Counted from the stretch's first letter, positions 1 through 6,813 are shown. The stretch: DNA of 19,345 nucleotides from Bacteroidales bacterium (GCA_004552615.1 SFNZ01000029.1:1-19345); one strand, 5' to 3'. Translations and numbers: made by a program. Notes: a model not told the origin generated them from the letters alone.

Positions 1-92
1 TAAAGCATCGCCTCCGCCAATGTGGTCTTGCCTGACTTGGTGCTGCCAAGCAAGACCACATTCCGGATATCCTTTGTAGAGTAGGACTTCAT
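1..92 (-). CDS. EF-G-like translational GTPase, N-terminal fragment (partial)
   Basis: Only the first 30 codons are inside the window; the gene continues past base 1. The peptide starts MKSYSTKDIRN and has a P-loop GSTKSGKT at residues 16-23, followed by TLAEAML. This matches the start of the second, EF-G-like GTPase common in Bacteroidota, which differs from canonical EF-G (P-loop AHIDAGKTT). Family members bind GTP and resemble ribosomal translocase, but the role of this paralogue is not settled. The start is the ATG at 92-90, and a good Bacteroides-type promoter lies 58-89 bases upstream (150-181). The assignment rests on 30 residues only, so another P-loop GTPase cannot be fully excluded. 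Confidence 0.65.
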   Translation of the reverse strand, partial: MKSYSTKDIRNVVLLGSTKSGKTTLAEAML

Positions 93-149
93 AACTTATC
101 TGTGTTATTAATACTATCAATTTCCAAGTGCCGCATGGACACATCTTTG

Positions 150-181
150 CAAATCTAATAAATTATTAATGTAATAACAAT
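150..181 (-). promoter_or_regulatory. Bacteroides-type promoter for the EF-G-like gene
   Basis: On the minus strand, ATTG (178-181) is followed after exactly 20 bases by TAGATTTG (150-157). This fits the Bacteroides housekeeping sigma consensus of TTTG at -33 and TAnnTTTG at -7. It sits just downstream of the small HTH gene's stop codon and points towards the GTPase gene, leaving a 5' leader of about 50 bases. Confidence 0.6.
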
Positions 182-191
182 AGAAGTCCCT

Positions 192-431
192 TTATAATTT
201 AAAACCTTTTATCATATATTTGTCCCGGATGCGCTCTTCATCTGCCTTACGAAGGCTCCTGAAGACCTCTTTCCCGGACATACCAAGTTCCTTCCAGACA
301 AGCGCGTCCAGACCTTTCCGGCTCACTCCGAGCCACCTGCACAGACGGGCGAAAGTAATCCGCCTGTCCATGTAGACCTTCTCCTCAAGCAGAAGGTCCG
401 CAAAAATTCCATAAGCTCTCTTCTCTTCCAT
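192..431 (-). CDS. Small helix-turn-helix protein, AraC-like HTH half (79 aa)
   Basis: This gene encodes a 79-residue protein with no domain beyond one probable helix-turn-helix. The stretch FARLCRWLGVSRKGLDALVW followed by KELGMSGKEVFRSLR resembles one half of an AraC-family DNA-binding domain (helix, turn GVS, recognition helix, then a 'G-M-S' linker). Full AraC domains have two such units in about 100 residues, so this is a minimal or divergent form. An in-frame ATG at 455 would add eight residues, but I prefer 431: it is preceded by AAAGGAG seven bases upstream, and a TAGATTTG promoter element (457-464) would start transcription close to the 455 ATG. DNA binding is inferred; the target is unknown. 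It is single, with a promoter-containing gap on both sides. Confidence 0.6.
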   Translation of the reverse strand: MEEKRAYGIFADLLLEEKVYMDRRITFARLCRWLGVSRKGLDALVWKELGMSGKEVFRSLRKADEERIRDKYMIKGFKL

Positions 432-456
432 GATATAACTCCTTTTAGTGTTCATG

Positions 457-464
457 CAAATCTA
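457..464 (-). promoter_or_regulatory. Probable -7 element for the small HTH gene
   Basis: TAGATTTG on the minus strand matches TAnnTTTG. No good TTG lies 19-21 bases upstream, so only the -7 half is convincing. Its position implies a transcript start near 450, which argues for translation from the ATG at 431. Confidence 0.35.
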
Positions 465-583
465 TGGAGCATCGCGCCAAGAATGAAGAAAAGGTGGCTG
501 AAAATGCGCAAAAGCACTCACTTTTTTATGTTTTTTAAATAATTCACGGCTATTTTTTAATCATTTGAACACCTTTTGGATAC

Positions 584-606
584 AATGACACCGAATAAAG
601 GTCATT
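584..606. promoter_or_regulatory. Dyad in front of the XRE gene, possible operator
   Basis: AATGAC (584-589) and GTCATT (601-606) form a perfect 6-base inverted repeat with an 11-base spacer. The dyad lies 52 bases before the start of an XRE-type regulator and just before a TAATTTTG motif (626-633). XRE repressors often bind such dyads at their own promoter, but six bases may recur by chance. Confidence 0.25.
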
Positions 607-625
607 CTTTGACGTCGATTACGGA

Positions 626-633
626 TAATTTTG
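626..633 (+). promoter_or_regulatory. Candidate -7 element for the XRE gene
   Basis: TAATTTTG fits TAnnTTTG and lies 25 bases before the XRE start codon. A TTTG at 608-611 is too close (14-base spacer) to be a normal -33 element, so the assignment is weak. Confidence 0.3.
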
Positions 634-658
634 TGAGTGGAACTGACTTTCAACCGAC

Positions 659-1078
659 ATGGACAACGCCAGCATTAAAGAGAACATTTACAGGAAACGG
701 AATGAGGAAGGAATCTCTCAGGATGAGATGGCCAGAAGGCTGGGCATTGTACGCAACACTTACAGGAAAATCGAACGGGGACCTGTCAGGCTTTTGAGCG
801 AACACATTGACGGCATCGCCGAAGTCCTCGGGACAACGCCGGAGGAACTTGTTCTGGGATACAAGCCCTTTGACGGCTCCGGAATGCTGGACGAGATACG
901 GATGGAATATGACAGCCGCACCCGGAAGATTACCGAAGAATACGAGTCGGCAATATCGGGACTGAAGGCCGAACTGGCTGCGAAGGAGAACGAAATCCGC
1001 GACCTGCGCAACACTATAGAGGACAAGAACGAGATAATCTCGCTTCTCAAGAGGAAATACGCGTCCGACGGGATGTAA
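659..1078 (+). CDS. XRE-family HTH regulator with C-terminal coiled coil
   Basis: This is a 139-residue probable DNA-binding regulator. Residues about 5-62 form an XRE/Cro-type helix-turn-helix: ISQDEMARRLGIVRNTYRKI contains the scaffold and recognition helices, and the domain ends with LGTTPEELVLGY. Residues about 75-136 are rich in E, K, R and L with heptad-like spacing (SGLKAELAAKENEIRDLRN), indicating a coiled coil that could dimerise the protein. No ligand-binding or catalytic domain is visible. It is followed by rnhB after 48 bases on the same strand and may share its transcript. A short dyad upstream (584-606) could be its own operator. Family assignment is firm; targets are unknown. 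Confidence 0.8.
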   Translation: MDNASIKENIYRKRNEEGISQDEMARRLGIVRNTYRKIERGPVRLLSEHIDGIAEVLGTTPEELVLGYKPFDGSGMLDEIRMEYDSRTRKITEEYESAISGLKAELAAKENEIRDLRNTIEDKNEIISLLKRKYASDGM

Positions 1079-1126
1079 TCTCACATTTTCTTCATAATTT
1101 CGCACATTCTGGAACATGACGGAATT

Positions 1127-1747
1127 ATGACACCCTCATTGAAGAACTATATGAACGAAGGCCTCATCGAGGCCGGATGCGACGAAGCCGGAAGAGGCCC
1201 GCTGGCCGGACCGGTGTTCGCCGCCGCAGTGATATTGCCGCGCGATTTCCATCATCCCCTGCTGGACGACTCCAAGAAGATGACGGCTGCACACCGTGAC
1301 GAGGTCAGGAAAGTGATCGAGGCCGAGGCCTGTGCATGGGCCGTGGAAGCGGTGAGCCCTGAAGAAATAGATGAGCTGAACATCCTGTGGGCGTCCGTGA
1401 CAGGGATGCAGAGGGCGGTCCTGAGACTGGACCCGCAGCCGGACTACCTGCTGATTGACGGCAACAAGTTCCGTCCTTTCGGGAAATTCGGAAGGTCAGA
1501 CTATAGCACGGTAGTGAAAGGAGACGCTACCTACGCTTCGATTGCTGCCGCATCGGTACTGGCCAAGACATGGCGGGACGAATATATGAAGAAACTGGCC
1601 GTGGAGTATCCGCAATACGGATGGGACCGGAACATGGGCTACCCCACCCCGGAGCACATCGCGGCAATCAGGAAGTACGGTTACTCCCCGCATCACCGCA
1701 TGAGCTTCCATCCCAAAGAACTTGAACCTACCCTCTTCGACAAATAA
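1127..1747 (+). CDS. rnhB: Ribonuclease HII
   Basis: RNase HII cuts the RNA strand of RNA-DNA hybrids and starts removal of single ribonucleotides from DNA. The 206-residue length is normal. The N-terminal family signature EAGCDEAGRGPLAGPV supplies the first two acidic metal ligands (D19, E20). LLIDGNKF gives D111, and YASIAAASVLAKTWRDEYM gives D151, completing the DEDD active site. The C-terminal part has MGYPTPEHIAAIRKYG and the HH-R-SF ending typical of the family. The start at 1127 puts the usual short N-terminal extension before the signature. It follows the XRE gene by 48 bases and precedes the ECF sigma gene by 78. Confidence 0.95.
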   Translation: MTPSLKNYMNEGLIEAGCDEAGRGPLAGPVFAAAVILPRDFHHPLLDDSKKMTAAHRDEVRKVIEAEACAWAVEAVSPEEIDELNILWASVTGMQRAVLRLDPQPDYLLIDGNKFRPFGKFGRSDYSTVVKGDATYASIAAASVLAKTWRDEYMKKLAVEYPQYGWDRNMGYPTPEHIAAIRKYGYSPHHRMSFHPKELEPTLFDK

Positions 1748-1763
1748 TTTCAGAAAAATGAAA

Positions 1764-1777
1764 AATTTCCGGAAATT
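1764..1777. repeat. 14-bp perfect palindrome between rnhB and the ECF sigma gene
   Basis: AATTTCCGGAAATT is perfectly self-complementary. It lies 16 bases after the rnhB stop and just before the proposed ECF promoter. It could be an operator or a weak hairpin ending rnhB transcription; there is no T-run directly after it, so an intrinsic terminator is unlikely. Confidence 0.4.
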
Positions 1778-1778
1778 C

Positions 1779-1807
1779 TGTAGTTATCCGGGAGAACCTG
1801 CGTCTTA
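1779..1807 (+). promoter_or_regulatory. Possible ECF-type autoregulated promoter
   Basis: TGTAGTT (1779-1785), a 15-base spacer and CGTCTTA (1801-1807) resemble an ECF sigma promoter, in which a CGTC-containing -10 follows an AAC/GTT-like -35 by 15-17 bases. It is 19 bases before the ECF sigma gene, as expected for autoregulation. The match is by eye only. Confidence 0.3.
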
Positions 1808-1825
1808 TAGGAAAAAACGACGAAA

Positions 1826-2296
1826 ATGACCGAGAAAGAATTCGAAAAAATGATCCGGGAACATCGCGGGACGATATATACCGTCTGCTATATGTTCTCG
1901 ACCGACAAGGATGAGGTGGCAGACCTGTTCCAGGAAATCCTCATCAACCTATGGAAAGGGGCGGGCTCATACCGCGGAGAAGCCTCCCTCAACTCCTGGA
2001 TATGGAGAATATCCCTGAACACCTGTATTTCATACGACAGAAACCGGAAGCGCAAGATCCGCACCGAGCCCCTGTCCATGGACATTGACCTGTTCGAGGA
2101 CACGGACGAAGGGTCCCGCCAGGCGGAGCTCCTGCGAGGACGGATAGCGAAACTGGGACCGTTCGACAGGGCAATCGTCCTGCTCTGGCTCGAAAACCTC
2201 AGCTACGAAGAAATCGGACAAATTGTCGGCATTTCCACGAAGAATGTCTCGGTAAGGCTCGTCAGAATCAAGGAACAACTTAAAAAAACGGAGTAA
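1826..2296 (+). CDS. ECF-type RNA polymerase sigma factor
   Basis: This 156-residue protein has the two-domain layout of extracytoplasmic-function sigma factors, which direct RNA polymerase to a small regulon. Region 2 covers residues about 5-75: DEVADLFQEILINLWKG is the core-binding and -10 recognition part, and LNSWIWRISLNTCISYDR the helix after it. Region 4 covers about 100-152: LSYEEIGQIVGIS plus TKNVSVRLVRIKEQLKK is the -35-binding helix-turn-helix. The downstream membrane protein starts after a single base, so the two are surely co-expressed. There is no SusC/SusD pair or FecR-like gene next to it, so this is not the usual iron or glycan trans-envelope pair. The inducing signal is unknown. 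Confidence 0.92.
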   Translation: MTEKEFEKMIREHRGTIYTVCYMFSTDKDEVADLFQEILINLWKGAGSYRGEASLNSWIWRISLNTCISYDRNRKRKIRTEPLSMDIDLFEDTDEGSRQAELLRGRIAKLGPFDRAIVLLWLENLSYEEIGQIVGISTKNVSVRLVRIKEQLKKTE

Positions 2297-2297
2297 A

Positions 2298-2882
2298 ATG
2301 GAAAACAACGATACCCTGAACGAAATGAGAGAACAGATGCAGGTTCTCAAGAAAAAGATTGAAAATCAGAAGATTGTCAGCAACAGCATGATACAGAGGT
2401 CATACAGGAGCGGGCTCCGTTCCCTGAAAGTACGGTCCTCCCGGGTTACAATGCTGGGCGTAGTGGGGATGGCTCTGGCCTTCAGTTTCTGCAAGAACGG
2501 TTTCTCATTGGCCTTTTTCATTGCTACGGAGGTGATGCTTCTGATATGCATAATCGCTAGCATGATGATCAACAGGAACATCCCGGAGATGGACGCCGAC
2601 CTCATTACAGCAGCGGAGAAACTTGCCAAGTTCAAGAAAGGATATGTGGACTGGATTGCTGTCGGCATCCCGATGTGCATTGCCTGGGTCGTATGGATGT
2701 TCACGGAAGTGTACCTGCGGGATGCATTTCCTGAAGAATTCAAAAAGCATTTCATTTTCGGAATCAGCCTTGGCCTCCTGCTCGGATTGACACTCGGACT
2801 GAGACTCAGGCGAGGAATAATAAAATCCACTGAAGCCCTCCTGGCCGACCTGGAAGATTTCAAAAGCAGTCAGGAAGACTGA
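2298..2882 (+). CDS. Four-helix membrane protein co-encoded with the ECF sigma factor
   Basis: I do not recognise a named family. The 194-residue protein has a charged, probably coiled N-terminus (about 1-47), then four likely membrane segments at about 51-64, 68-91, 118-140 and 152-170, and a short acidic cytoplasmic tail. The first two segments are joined by a very short turn. It starts one base after the sigma factor stop, a position often held by anti-sigma factors or their sensors in Bacteroidota. No zinc-binding anti-sigma motif (HxxxCxxC) is present. A role in holding or releasing the sigma factor at the membrane is inference from position alone. Confidence 0.7.
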   Translation: MENNDTLNEMREQMQVLKKKIENQKIVSNSMIQRSYRSGLRSLKVRSSRVTMLGVVGMALAFSFCKNGFSLAFFIATEVMLLICIIASMMINRNIPEMDADLITAAEKLAKFKKGYVDWIAVGIPMCIAWVVWMFTEVYLRDAFPEEFKKHFIFGISLGLLLGLTLGLRLRRGIIKSTEALLADLEDFKSSQED

Positions 2883-2900
2883 AATACGCAAGTTTTTATG

Positions 2901-2908
2901 TACATTTG
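2901..2908 (+). promoter_or_regulatory. Candidate -7 element for the S46 peptidase gene
   Basis: TACATTTG fits TAnnTTTG and lies 31 bases before the start codon. The -33 region is not recognisable, so strength is uncertain. Confidence 0.4.
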
Positions 2909-2939
2909 CAGTCCGGAAGAGGAATAAACATTTTTAGAT

Positions 2940-5099
2940 ATGAAAAAGATTCTTTGCACTGTTTCCGCGCTCCTGATAATTTGCGCAGGAATGAAGGCGG
3001 ACGAAGGCATGTGGCTGCTGCCGCTGATCCAGAAAATGAACAGCAAGGCCATGAGCGACCTCGGATGCAAACTTACACCCGAGCAGATATACAGCATCAA
3101 CAATTCTTCCCTGAAGGACGCAATCGTCCAGTTCGGAGGAGGATGCACGGGAGAGATGATTTCGGACAAGGGTCTCCTGGTGACCAACCATCATTGCGGA
3201 TACAGCAGCATCCAGAAGCTCAGCACACCGGAGCACAACTACCTCGAGGACGGATACTGGGCAATGTCCAACAAGGACGAGCTGCCGGTCAATGGGCTTA
3301 CCGTCACGTTCCTCCAGAGGATGACCGACGTGACCGCCCTGCTGGACAAGACACGCGAGGCCGCCCTCAAACAGTACAAGGACAGCACCAATGCCGAAGA
3401 ACTCGCTGACAAAGCCGTGGCCGCCGCGAGGAAAGACCTCGTGAAAGTAGCAGAGAATGACAATCCGGGCTGCAAGGTACAAGTGACCGGATTCTACAAT
3501 GCGAATGTTTTCTATCTCATTGTCTATAAAGTATATCGCGACGTCCGTTTCGTAGGTGCGCCACCTGCCTCGGTAGGCAAGTTCGGAGGTGAAACGGACA
3601 ACTGGATGTGGCCTCGCCATACCGGCGACTTCTCCATGTTCAGGGTATATGCCGGACCGGACAACGAGCCTGCGGATTACTCAGAGGACAATATCCCTTA
3701 TACTCCGAAGCAGTCCCTGAAAATCTCCCTGAGAGGCATCAACGAAGGTGACTATTCCATGATAATGGGCTACCCGGGACGCACACAGCGTTTCCAGACC
3801 GCAGCCCAGCTGGAACAGATGATTGCAAGGCAGGACATCAGTATTGCCGCAAGGACATTACGCCAGAGCATCATGAAGGAAGGAATGGAGGCCGACCCGA
3901 CAGTGCGTCTCCAGTATGCCAACAAATATGCAAGTTCTGCGAACGGATGGAAGAAATGGATCGGGCAGAAGCAGGCTTTCGCCAAACTGAACATCATCGG
4001 AAGGGAGAAACAGAAAGAGGCCGACTTCACCAAGTGGGTCAATTCCAACAAGAAACGCAGTGCGGCATACGGCAATGCACTTGACCAGATCAAGATGGCT
4101 GTAGACAGCTCGGATGCCGCCCTGATGGCCACAACCACTCTGCTTGAGGCTCCTTACAATATCGGTATCGGGCAGACGGCCATACACTGGCTTGTCGGAT
4201 ATACCGGAGCTCTCAAGGAGAATCCTTCGGACACCGCTGCTGCAGTGAAAGCCGCCACGGATGCTGCATGCGCCGTATTCAAGGACTATAACGACCCTCT
4301 CGAGAGAAAGATTGCCGCAGGCATGCTGGACTTCTACCGCAAAAATGCGAAACCGGAGAATTATCTTGAAATCCCGGGATATGACTTCGCCACGATGGAC
4401 ATCAATGACTATGTCAACTACCTGTTCGACAACAGTATCTTTGCATCCGAGGAGAAGCTCCGCGGCACAGAGAACCTGACGTCAGCAATGGTTGCCGCCG
4501 ACCCGGCATATCAGTATTACGAGGCCTTGATATCAGTATATCTGAAGCTTACCGTGGATCAGCGCAAATGGGCAGAACCTCTTGCTGAGGGCAGCAAGGA
4601 TTTCGCGGCAGGACTTCTCGAATGGGAGAAGGGGCAGCCATCTTACCCTGATGCCAATTTCACCATGCGCCTGACCTACGGTTCAGTGAAGGCTTATTCT
4701 CCTGCTGACGGTATCCTATACAGATATTATACGACATTGGACGGAGTGATGGAGAAAGAGGATCCTTCGAACTACGAGTTCAAGGTCCCTGCCAGGCTCA
4801 AGGAGCTGTACGCTGCCAGGGACTTCGGACAGTACGCCGGTCCTGACGGGAAGGTTCCTACATGCTTCCTGACCACCAACGACATTACCGGAGGCAATTC
4901 CGGCTCGCCTGTCCTGGATGCAGAAGGCCGGCTCATCGGTCTGGCCTTCGACGGCAACTGGGAGTCAATGTCGAGCGACGTGATGTTCGAGCCTGATCTC
5001 CAGAGATGCATCTGCGTGGATATCCGCTACGTATTGTTCCTCATGGACAAGCTCGGCGGAGCCGGTTATCTGCTTGACGAGATGAATATCGAGAAATAA
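2940..5099 (+). CDS. S46-family dipeptidyl peptidase, DPP7-like
   Basis: This enzyme should remove dipeptides from peptide N-termini in the periplasm or at the cell surface, feeding amino acids to a proteolytic Bacteroidota. The 719-residue length is normal for S46. A signal peptide is clear (MKKILCTVSALLIICAGMKA, with D21 as likely mature start). The catalytic triad is visible: H85 in TNHHCGY, D230 in RHTGDFSMFR and S654 in TGGNSGSPV. The residue 18 positions after the serine is G672 (in FDGNWE). In Porphyromonas gingivalis enzymes this site is Gly in DPP7 (hydrophobic P1) and Arg in DPP11 (acidic P1), so a DPP7-type preference is inferred. The mrp gene follows after 15 bases, suggesting co-transcription. 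Confidence 0.93.
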   Translation: MKKILCTVSALLIICAGMKADEGMWLLPLIQKMNSKAMSDLGCKLTPEQIYSINNSSLKDAIVQFGGGCTGEMISDKGLLVTNHHCGYSSIQKLSTPEHNYLEDGYWAMSNKDELPVNGLTVTFLQRMTDVTALLDKTREAALKQYKDSTNAEELADKAVAAARKDLVKVAENDNPGCKVQVTGFYNANVFYLIVYKVYRDVRFVGAPPASVGKFGGETDNWMWPRHTGDFSMFRVYAGPDNEPADYSEDNIPYTPKQSLKISLRGINEGDYSMIMGYPGRTQRFQTAAQLEQMIARQDISIAARTLRQSIMKEGMEADPTVRLQYANKYASSANGWKKWIGQKQAFAKLNIIGREKQKEADFTKWVNSNKKRSAAYGNALDQIKMAVDSSDAALMATTTLLEAPYNIGIGQTAIHWLVGYTGALKENPSDTAAAVKAATDAACAVFKDYNDPLERKIAAGMLDFYRKNAKPENYLEIPGYDFATMDINDYVNYLFDNSIFASEEKLRGTENLTSAMVAADPAYQYYEALISVYLKLTVDQRKWAEPLAEGSKDFAAGLLEWEKGQPSYPDANFTMRLTYGSVKAYSPADGILYRYYTTLDGVMEKEDPSNYEFKVPARLKELYAARDFGQYAGPDGKVPTCFLTTNDITGGNSGSPVLDAEGRLIGLAFDGNWESMSSDVMFEPDLQRCICVDIRYVLFLMDKLGGAGYLLDEMNIEK

Positions 5100-5114
5100 G
5101 CGTAATTGAACGAA

Positions 5115-6185
5115 ATGAAAGAGAACGAGATAATGAAGATGCTCCTCGATGTCACCCACCCTGCGAAGGGAGACAGGAACATCGTGGAGCTGGGTCTGGT
5201 GGAGAGCGTGAAAATCGAGGGGAACGACGTGACCGTTACCCTGGCATTTCCGAAACACCGTGACCCGCTGGCGGAATACATTACCGGAAGCACCAAGGCC
5301 GCCATTTTCAGGCATTGGCCGGAAGCAGGGAATGTGGATGTGAAGGCCATCGTCAAGGAGGAGTCCGCCCCGAAGAAGCAGACGGGACTGAATCTTACAT
5401 TGGACGAGGTGAACAATGTGCGTCACATCATCGGAATCGCATCAGGAAAGGGCGGAGTGGGCAAATCCACGGTTGCCGTGAACCTGGCAGTGGCCCTGGC
5501 CCGTCTCGGTTACAGGGTAGGCCTGGCCGACGCGGACGTATATGGGCCTTCGGTGCCTGTGATGACATCCACTGAAGGTTCTCTCCCTGAAGCAGTGAAC
5601 GAGGACGGCAAGGAAGTCATCATGCCGATTGAGAAATACGGGGTGAAATGGATGTCCATAGGATATTTCGCCCAGCCGGGACAGGCTCTCATCTGGCGCG
5701 GTCCTATGGCCTGCAATGCATTGAAACAGATGATCCTGCAGGTCAGGTGGGGAACATTGGACTACCTTCTCATCGACATGCCTCCGGGAACCGGTGACAT
5801 TCATATAAGCCTTGTCCAGGACATCCCGATGGAAGGCGCGGTAATCGTGACCACGCCCCAGACCGTGGCGATTGCCGATGTGGAGAAAGGCGTGGACATG
5901 TTCCGCAACAAGAACGTGAACCGGAAGATTTTCGGTCTCGTGGAGAACATGGCCTGGTTCACTCCGGCCGAGCTTCCTGAAAGCAAATACTTCATTTTCG
6001 GGAAAGACGGAGGCGTGAAGATGGCGGAGCAATACGGCATTCCTCTTCTCGGCCAGATTCCTATCGTCCAGAGCATAAGGGAAGACGGAGACAACGGTGA
6101 ACCTGCCGCTCTCTCCTCACGTCCTGACGGTCTCGCCTTTATCGCCCTCGCCGAAAAGCTCGTCAAGGCGGTGGACCTGCCGTAA
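5115..6185 (+). CDS. mrp: Mrp/ApbC-family Fe-S carrier ATPase
   Basis: Mrp proteins are P-loop ATPases that carry and deliver Fe-S clusters in the cytoplasm. With the ATG at 5115 the protein has 356 residues; a TTG at 5106 would add three and is less likely. Residues about 5-82 are a MIP18/DUF59-type domain. The deviant Walker A motif GKGGVGKS lies at 111-118, and LLIDMPPGTGD is the switch/Walker B region. The C-terminal half ends with LLGQIPIVQSIREDGDNG, typical of the family. The CxxC pair found in E. coli Mrp after 'NMS' is absent: this region reads NMAWFTPAELPESKYFIFGK. I recall similar forms in other Bacteroidota. It follows the S46 peptidase by 15 bases. Confidence 0.92.
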   Translation: MKENEIMKMLLDVTHPAKGDRNIVELGLVESVKIEGNDVTVTLAFPKHRDPLAEYITGSTKAAIFRHWPEAGNVDVKAIVKEESAPKKQTGLNLTLDEVNNVRHIIGIASGKGGVGKSTVAVNLAVALARLGYRVGLADADVYGPSVPVMTSTEGSLPEAVNEDGKEVIMPIEKYGVKWMSIGYFAQPGQALIWRGPMACNALKQMILQVRWGTLDYLLIDMPPGTGDIHISLVQDIPMEGAVIVTTPQTVAIADVEKGVDMFRNKNVNRKIFGLVENMAWFTPAELPESKYFIFGKDGGVKMAEQYGIPLLGQIPIVQSIREDGDNGEPAALSSRPDGLAFIALAEKLVKAVDLP

Positions 6186-6281
6186 TTGATTTAGAACTTT
6201 TTATCTGATTATCCGCAATACAGCGAGAATTAAGGCATTGAGCGTAGCACTTGTGCGAAGTCGAGTTGACATGAAGGAACG

Positions 6282-6300
6282 TCGCTTGGTCGATATGACA
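6282..6300 (+). repeat. Diverged repeat copy 1 (TCGCTTGGT...ATGACA)
   Basis: These 19 bases match 6602-6620 at 17 positions. The wider segment from about 6243 (GAGCGTAG-type) also resembles the dispersed GTCATCTCGAGCG.. intergenic repeats seen in many Bacteroidota genomes. Confidence 0.45.
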
Positions 6301-6389
6301 ATGACAACCGCCTTCCGTGCAAAACATCTGACATGTGATAAAATCATAATTCATTGGTAATCAATGATAAAGATTTTTGAAAAACGGCA

Positions 6390-6412
6390 GATGGCATGAA
6401 TTCGATGCCATC
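6390..6412. repeat. Hairpin with 8-bp arms overlapping the next hairpin
   Basis: GATGGCAT (6390-6397) pairs with ATGCCATC (6405-6412) around a 7-base loop. Its right arm shares the bases CCATC with the left arm of the hairpin at 6408-6466, so the two cannot form together. Confidence 0.5.
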
Positions 6413-6466
6413 GCGCGTGAGAAAACCCGTTCTACGCCTCAGGGACGGCTTTTGCTCGCGCGATGG
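6408..6466. repeat. Long imperfect hairpin with 10-bp perfect outer arms
   Basis: CCATCGCGCG (6408-6417) and CGCGCGATGG (6457-6466) are perfect complements. Inside, AAAACCCGT and ACGGCTTTT pair with one C-C mismatch, extending the fold towards a loop of about 14 bases. The GC-rich outer stem should be stable in RNA. It is not followed by a T-run, so it is not an ordinary terminator. Confidence 0.5.
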
Positions 6467-6502
6467 TTTGCACGAAGTAGCTGCGAAATCTTATGCTGCT
6501 AA

Positions 6503-6552
6503 TTATTATTGTATGAATTATTGAGTATCCGCAACTCATACAGCAATAATAA
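6503..6552. repeat. AT-rich inverted repeat with a 3-base bulge
   Basis: TTATTATTG-TATGA (6503-6516) pairs with TCATA-CAG-CAATAATAA (6536-6552) except for three unpaired bases. Its loop contains TATCCGCAA, the same core as the terminal repeats at 6206 and 6669. Confidence 0.45.
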
Positions 6553-6561
6553 ATCAGCATA

Positions 6562-6621
6562 TTGTCATCTCGAGCGTAGTCGAGAGATCTCTCCACGCGC
6601 TTCGCTTGGTAGAGATGACAG
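6562..6621. repeat. Dispersed-type intergenic repeat with 9-bp arms (copy 2)
   Basis: TGTCATCTC (6563-6571) and GAGATGACA (6612-6620) are perfect complements enclosing CGAGCGTAGTCGAGAG and CTTCGCTTGGT-type sequence. This resembles the short palindromic intergenic repeats scattered through many Bacteroidota genomes; the copy number here cannot be counted from one window. Confidence 0.5.
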
Positions 6622-6677
6622 TTCGGACAGTGAACAATGAGAGCACTCTGTACGAATTGCGGATAATCAATTTTTTT

Positions 6678-6709
6678 ATTGTTTATTCCGCTCACATTAA
6701 GTAAATTTG
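6678..6709 (+). promoter_or_regulatory. Bacteroides-type promoter upstream of tRNA-Ser
   Basis: ATTG (6678-6681), a 20-base spacer and TAAATTTG (6702-6709) match the -33/-7 consensus well. Transcription would begin near 6716, right at the first copy of the 24-bp hairpin repeat and about 230 bases before the tRNA. The lipoprotein gene after the tRNA has no visible promoter of its own and may depend on this one. Confidence 0.55.
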
Positions 6710-6718
6710 CCCCGCATT

Positions 6719-6742
6719 CCCCAGGCGTCATCAGACGCCGCG
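6719..6742 (+). repeat. 24-bp hairpin repeat, copy 1
   Basis: This 24-base unit recurs exactly at 6814-6837, a 95-base offset. Its core is a hairpin, GGCGTC-ATCA-GACGCC, with a 6-bp stem and four-base loop. Two exact copies close together suggest a REP-like intergenic repeat. Confidence 0.6.
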
Positions 6743-6752
6743 GACTAGCCGG

Positions 6753-6788
6753 GTATTTGCACCGGCATACGATAAAAATTGCAAATAC
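6753..6788. repeat. 9-bp inverted repeat between the two 24-bp copies
   Basis: GTATTTGCA (6753-6761) and TGCAAATAC (6780-6788) are perfect complements with an 18-base loop. The left arm also takes part in a competing small hairpin, GCCGG...CCGGC. A further GGCGG...CCGCC hairpin follows at 6794-6808. Confidence 0.45.
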
Positions 6789-6813
6789 GGAAAGGCGGCG
6801 GGTCCGCCACTTC

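Larger units (their letters stand above)
6206..6669. mobile_element. Possible MITE-like element with 14-bp terminal inverted repeats
   Basis: TGATTATCCGCAAT (6206-6219) and its exact complement ATTGCGGATAATCA (6656-6669) enclose 464 bp without a credible gene. TTTTTAT occurs just outside both ends (6198-6204 and 6673-6679), offset by one to three bases from the ends, and could be a target-site duplication, although the area is AT-rich. Inside are a third partial copy of the end motif (TATCCGCAA, 6526-6534), nested hairpins and two diverged copies of a TCGCTTGGT..GA.ATGACA repeat. This looks like a non-autonomous element or a pile-up of intergenic repeats; no transposase is present. Confidence 0.4.

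Noticed and set aside
1764..1777. Palindrome after rnhB as an intrinsic terminator
   Set aside because: The stem has no proper loop and no T-run after it.
2906..3409. 167-codon plus-strand frame overlapping the S46 peptidase start
   Set aside because: It is an out-of-frame shadow of the peptidase, rich in Arg, Gln and Gly; the peptidase frame has signal peptide and catalytic motifs.
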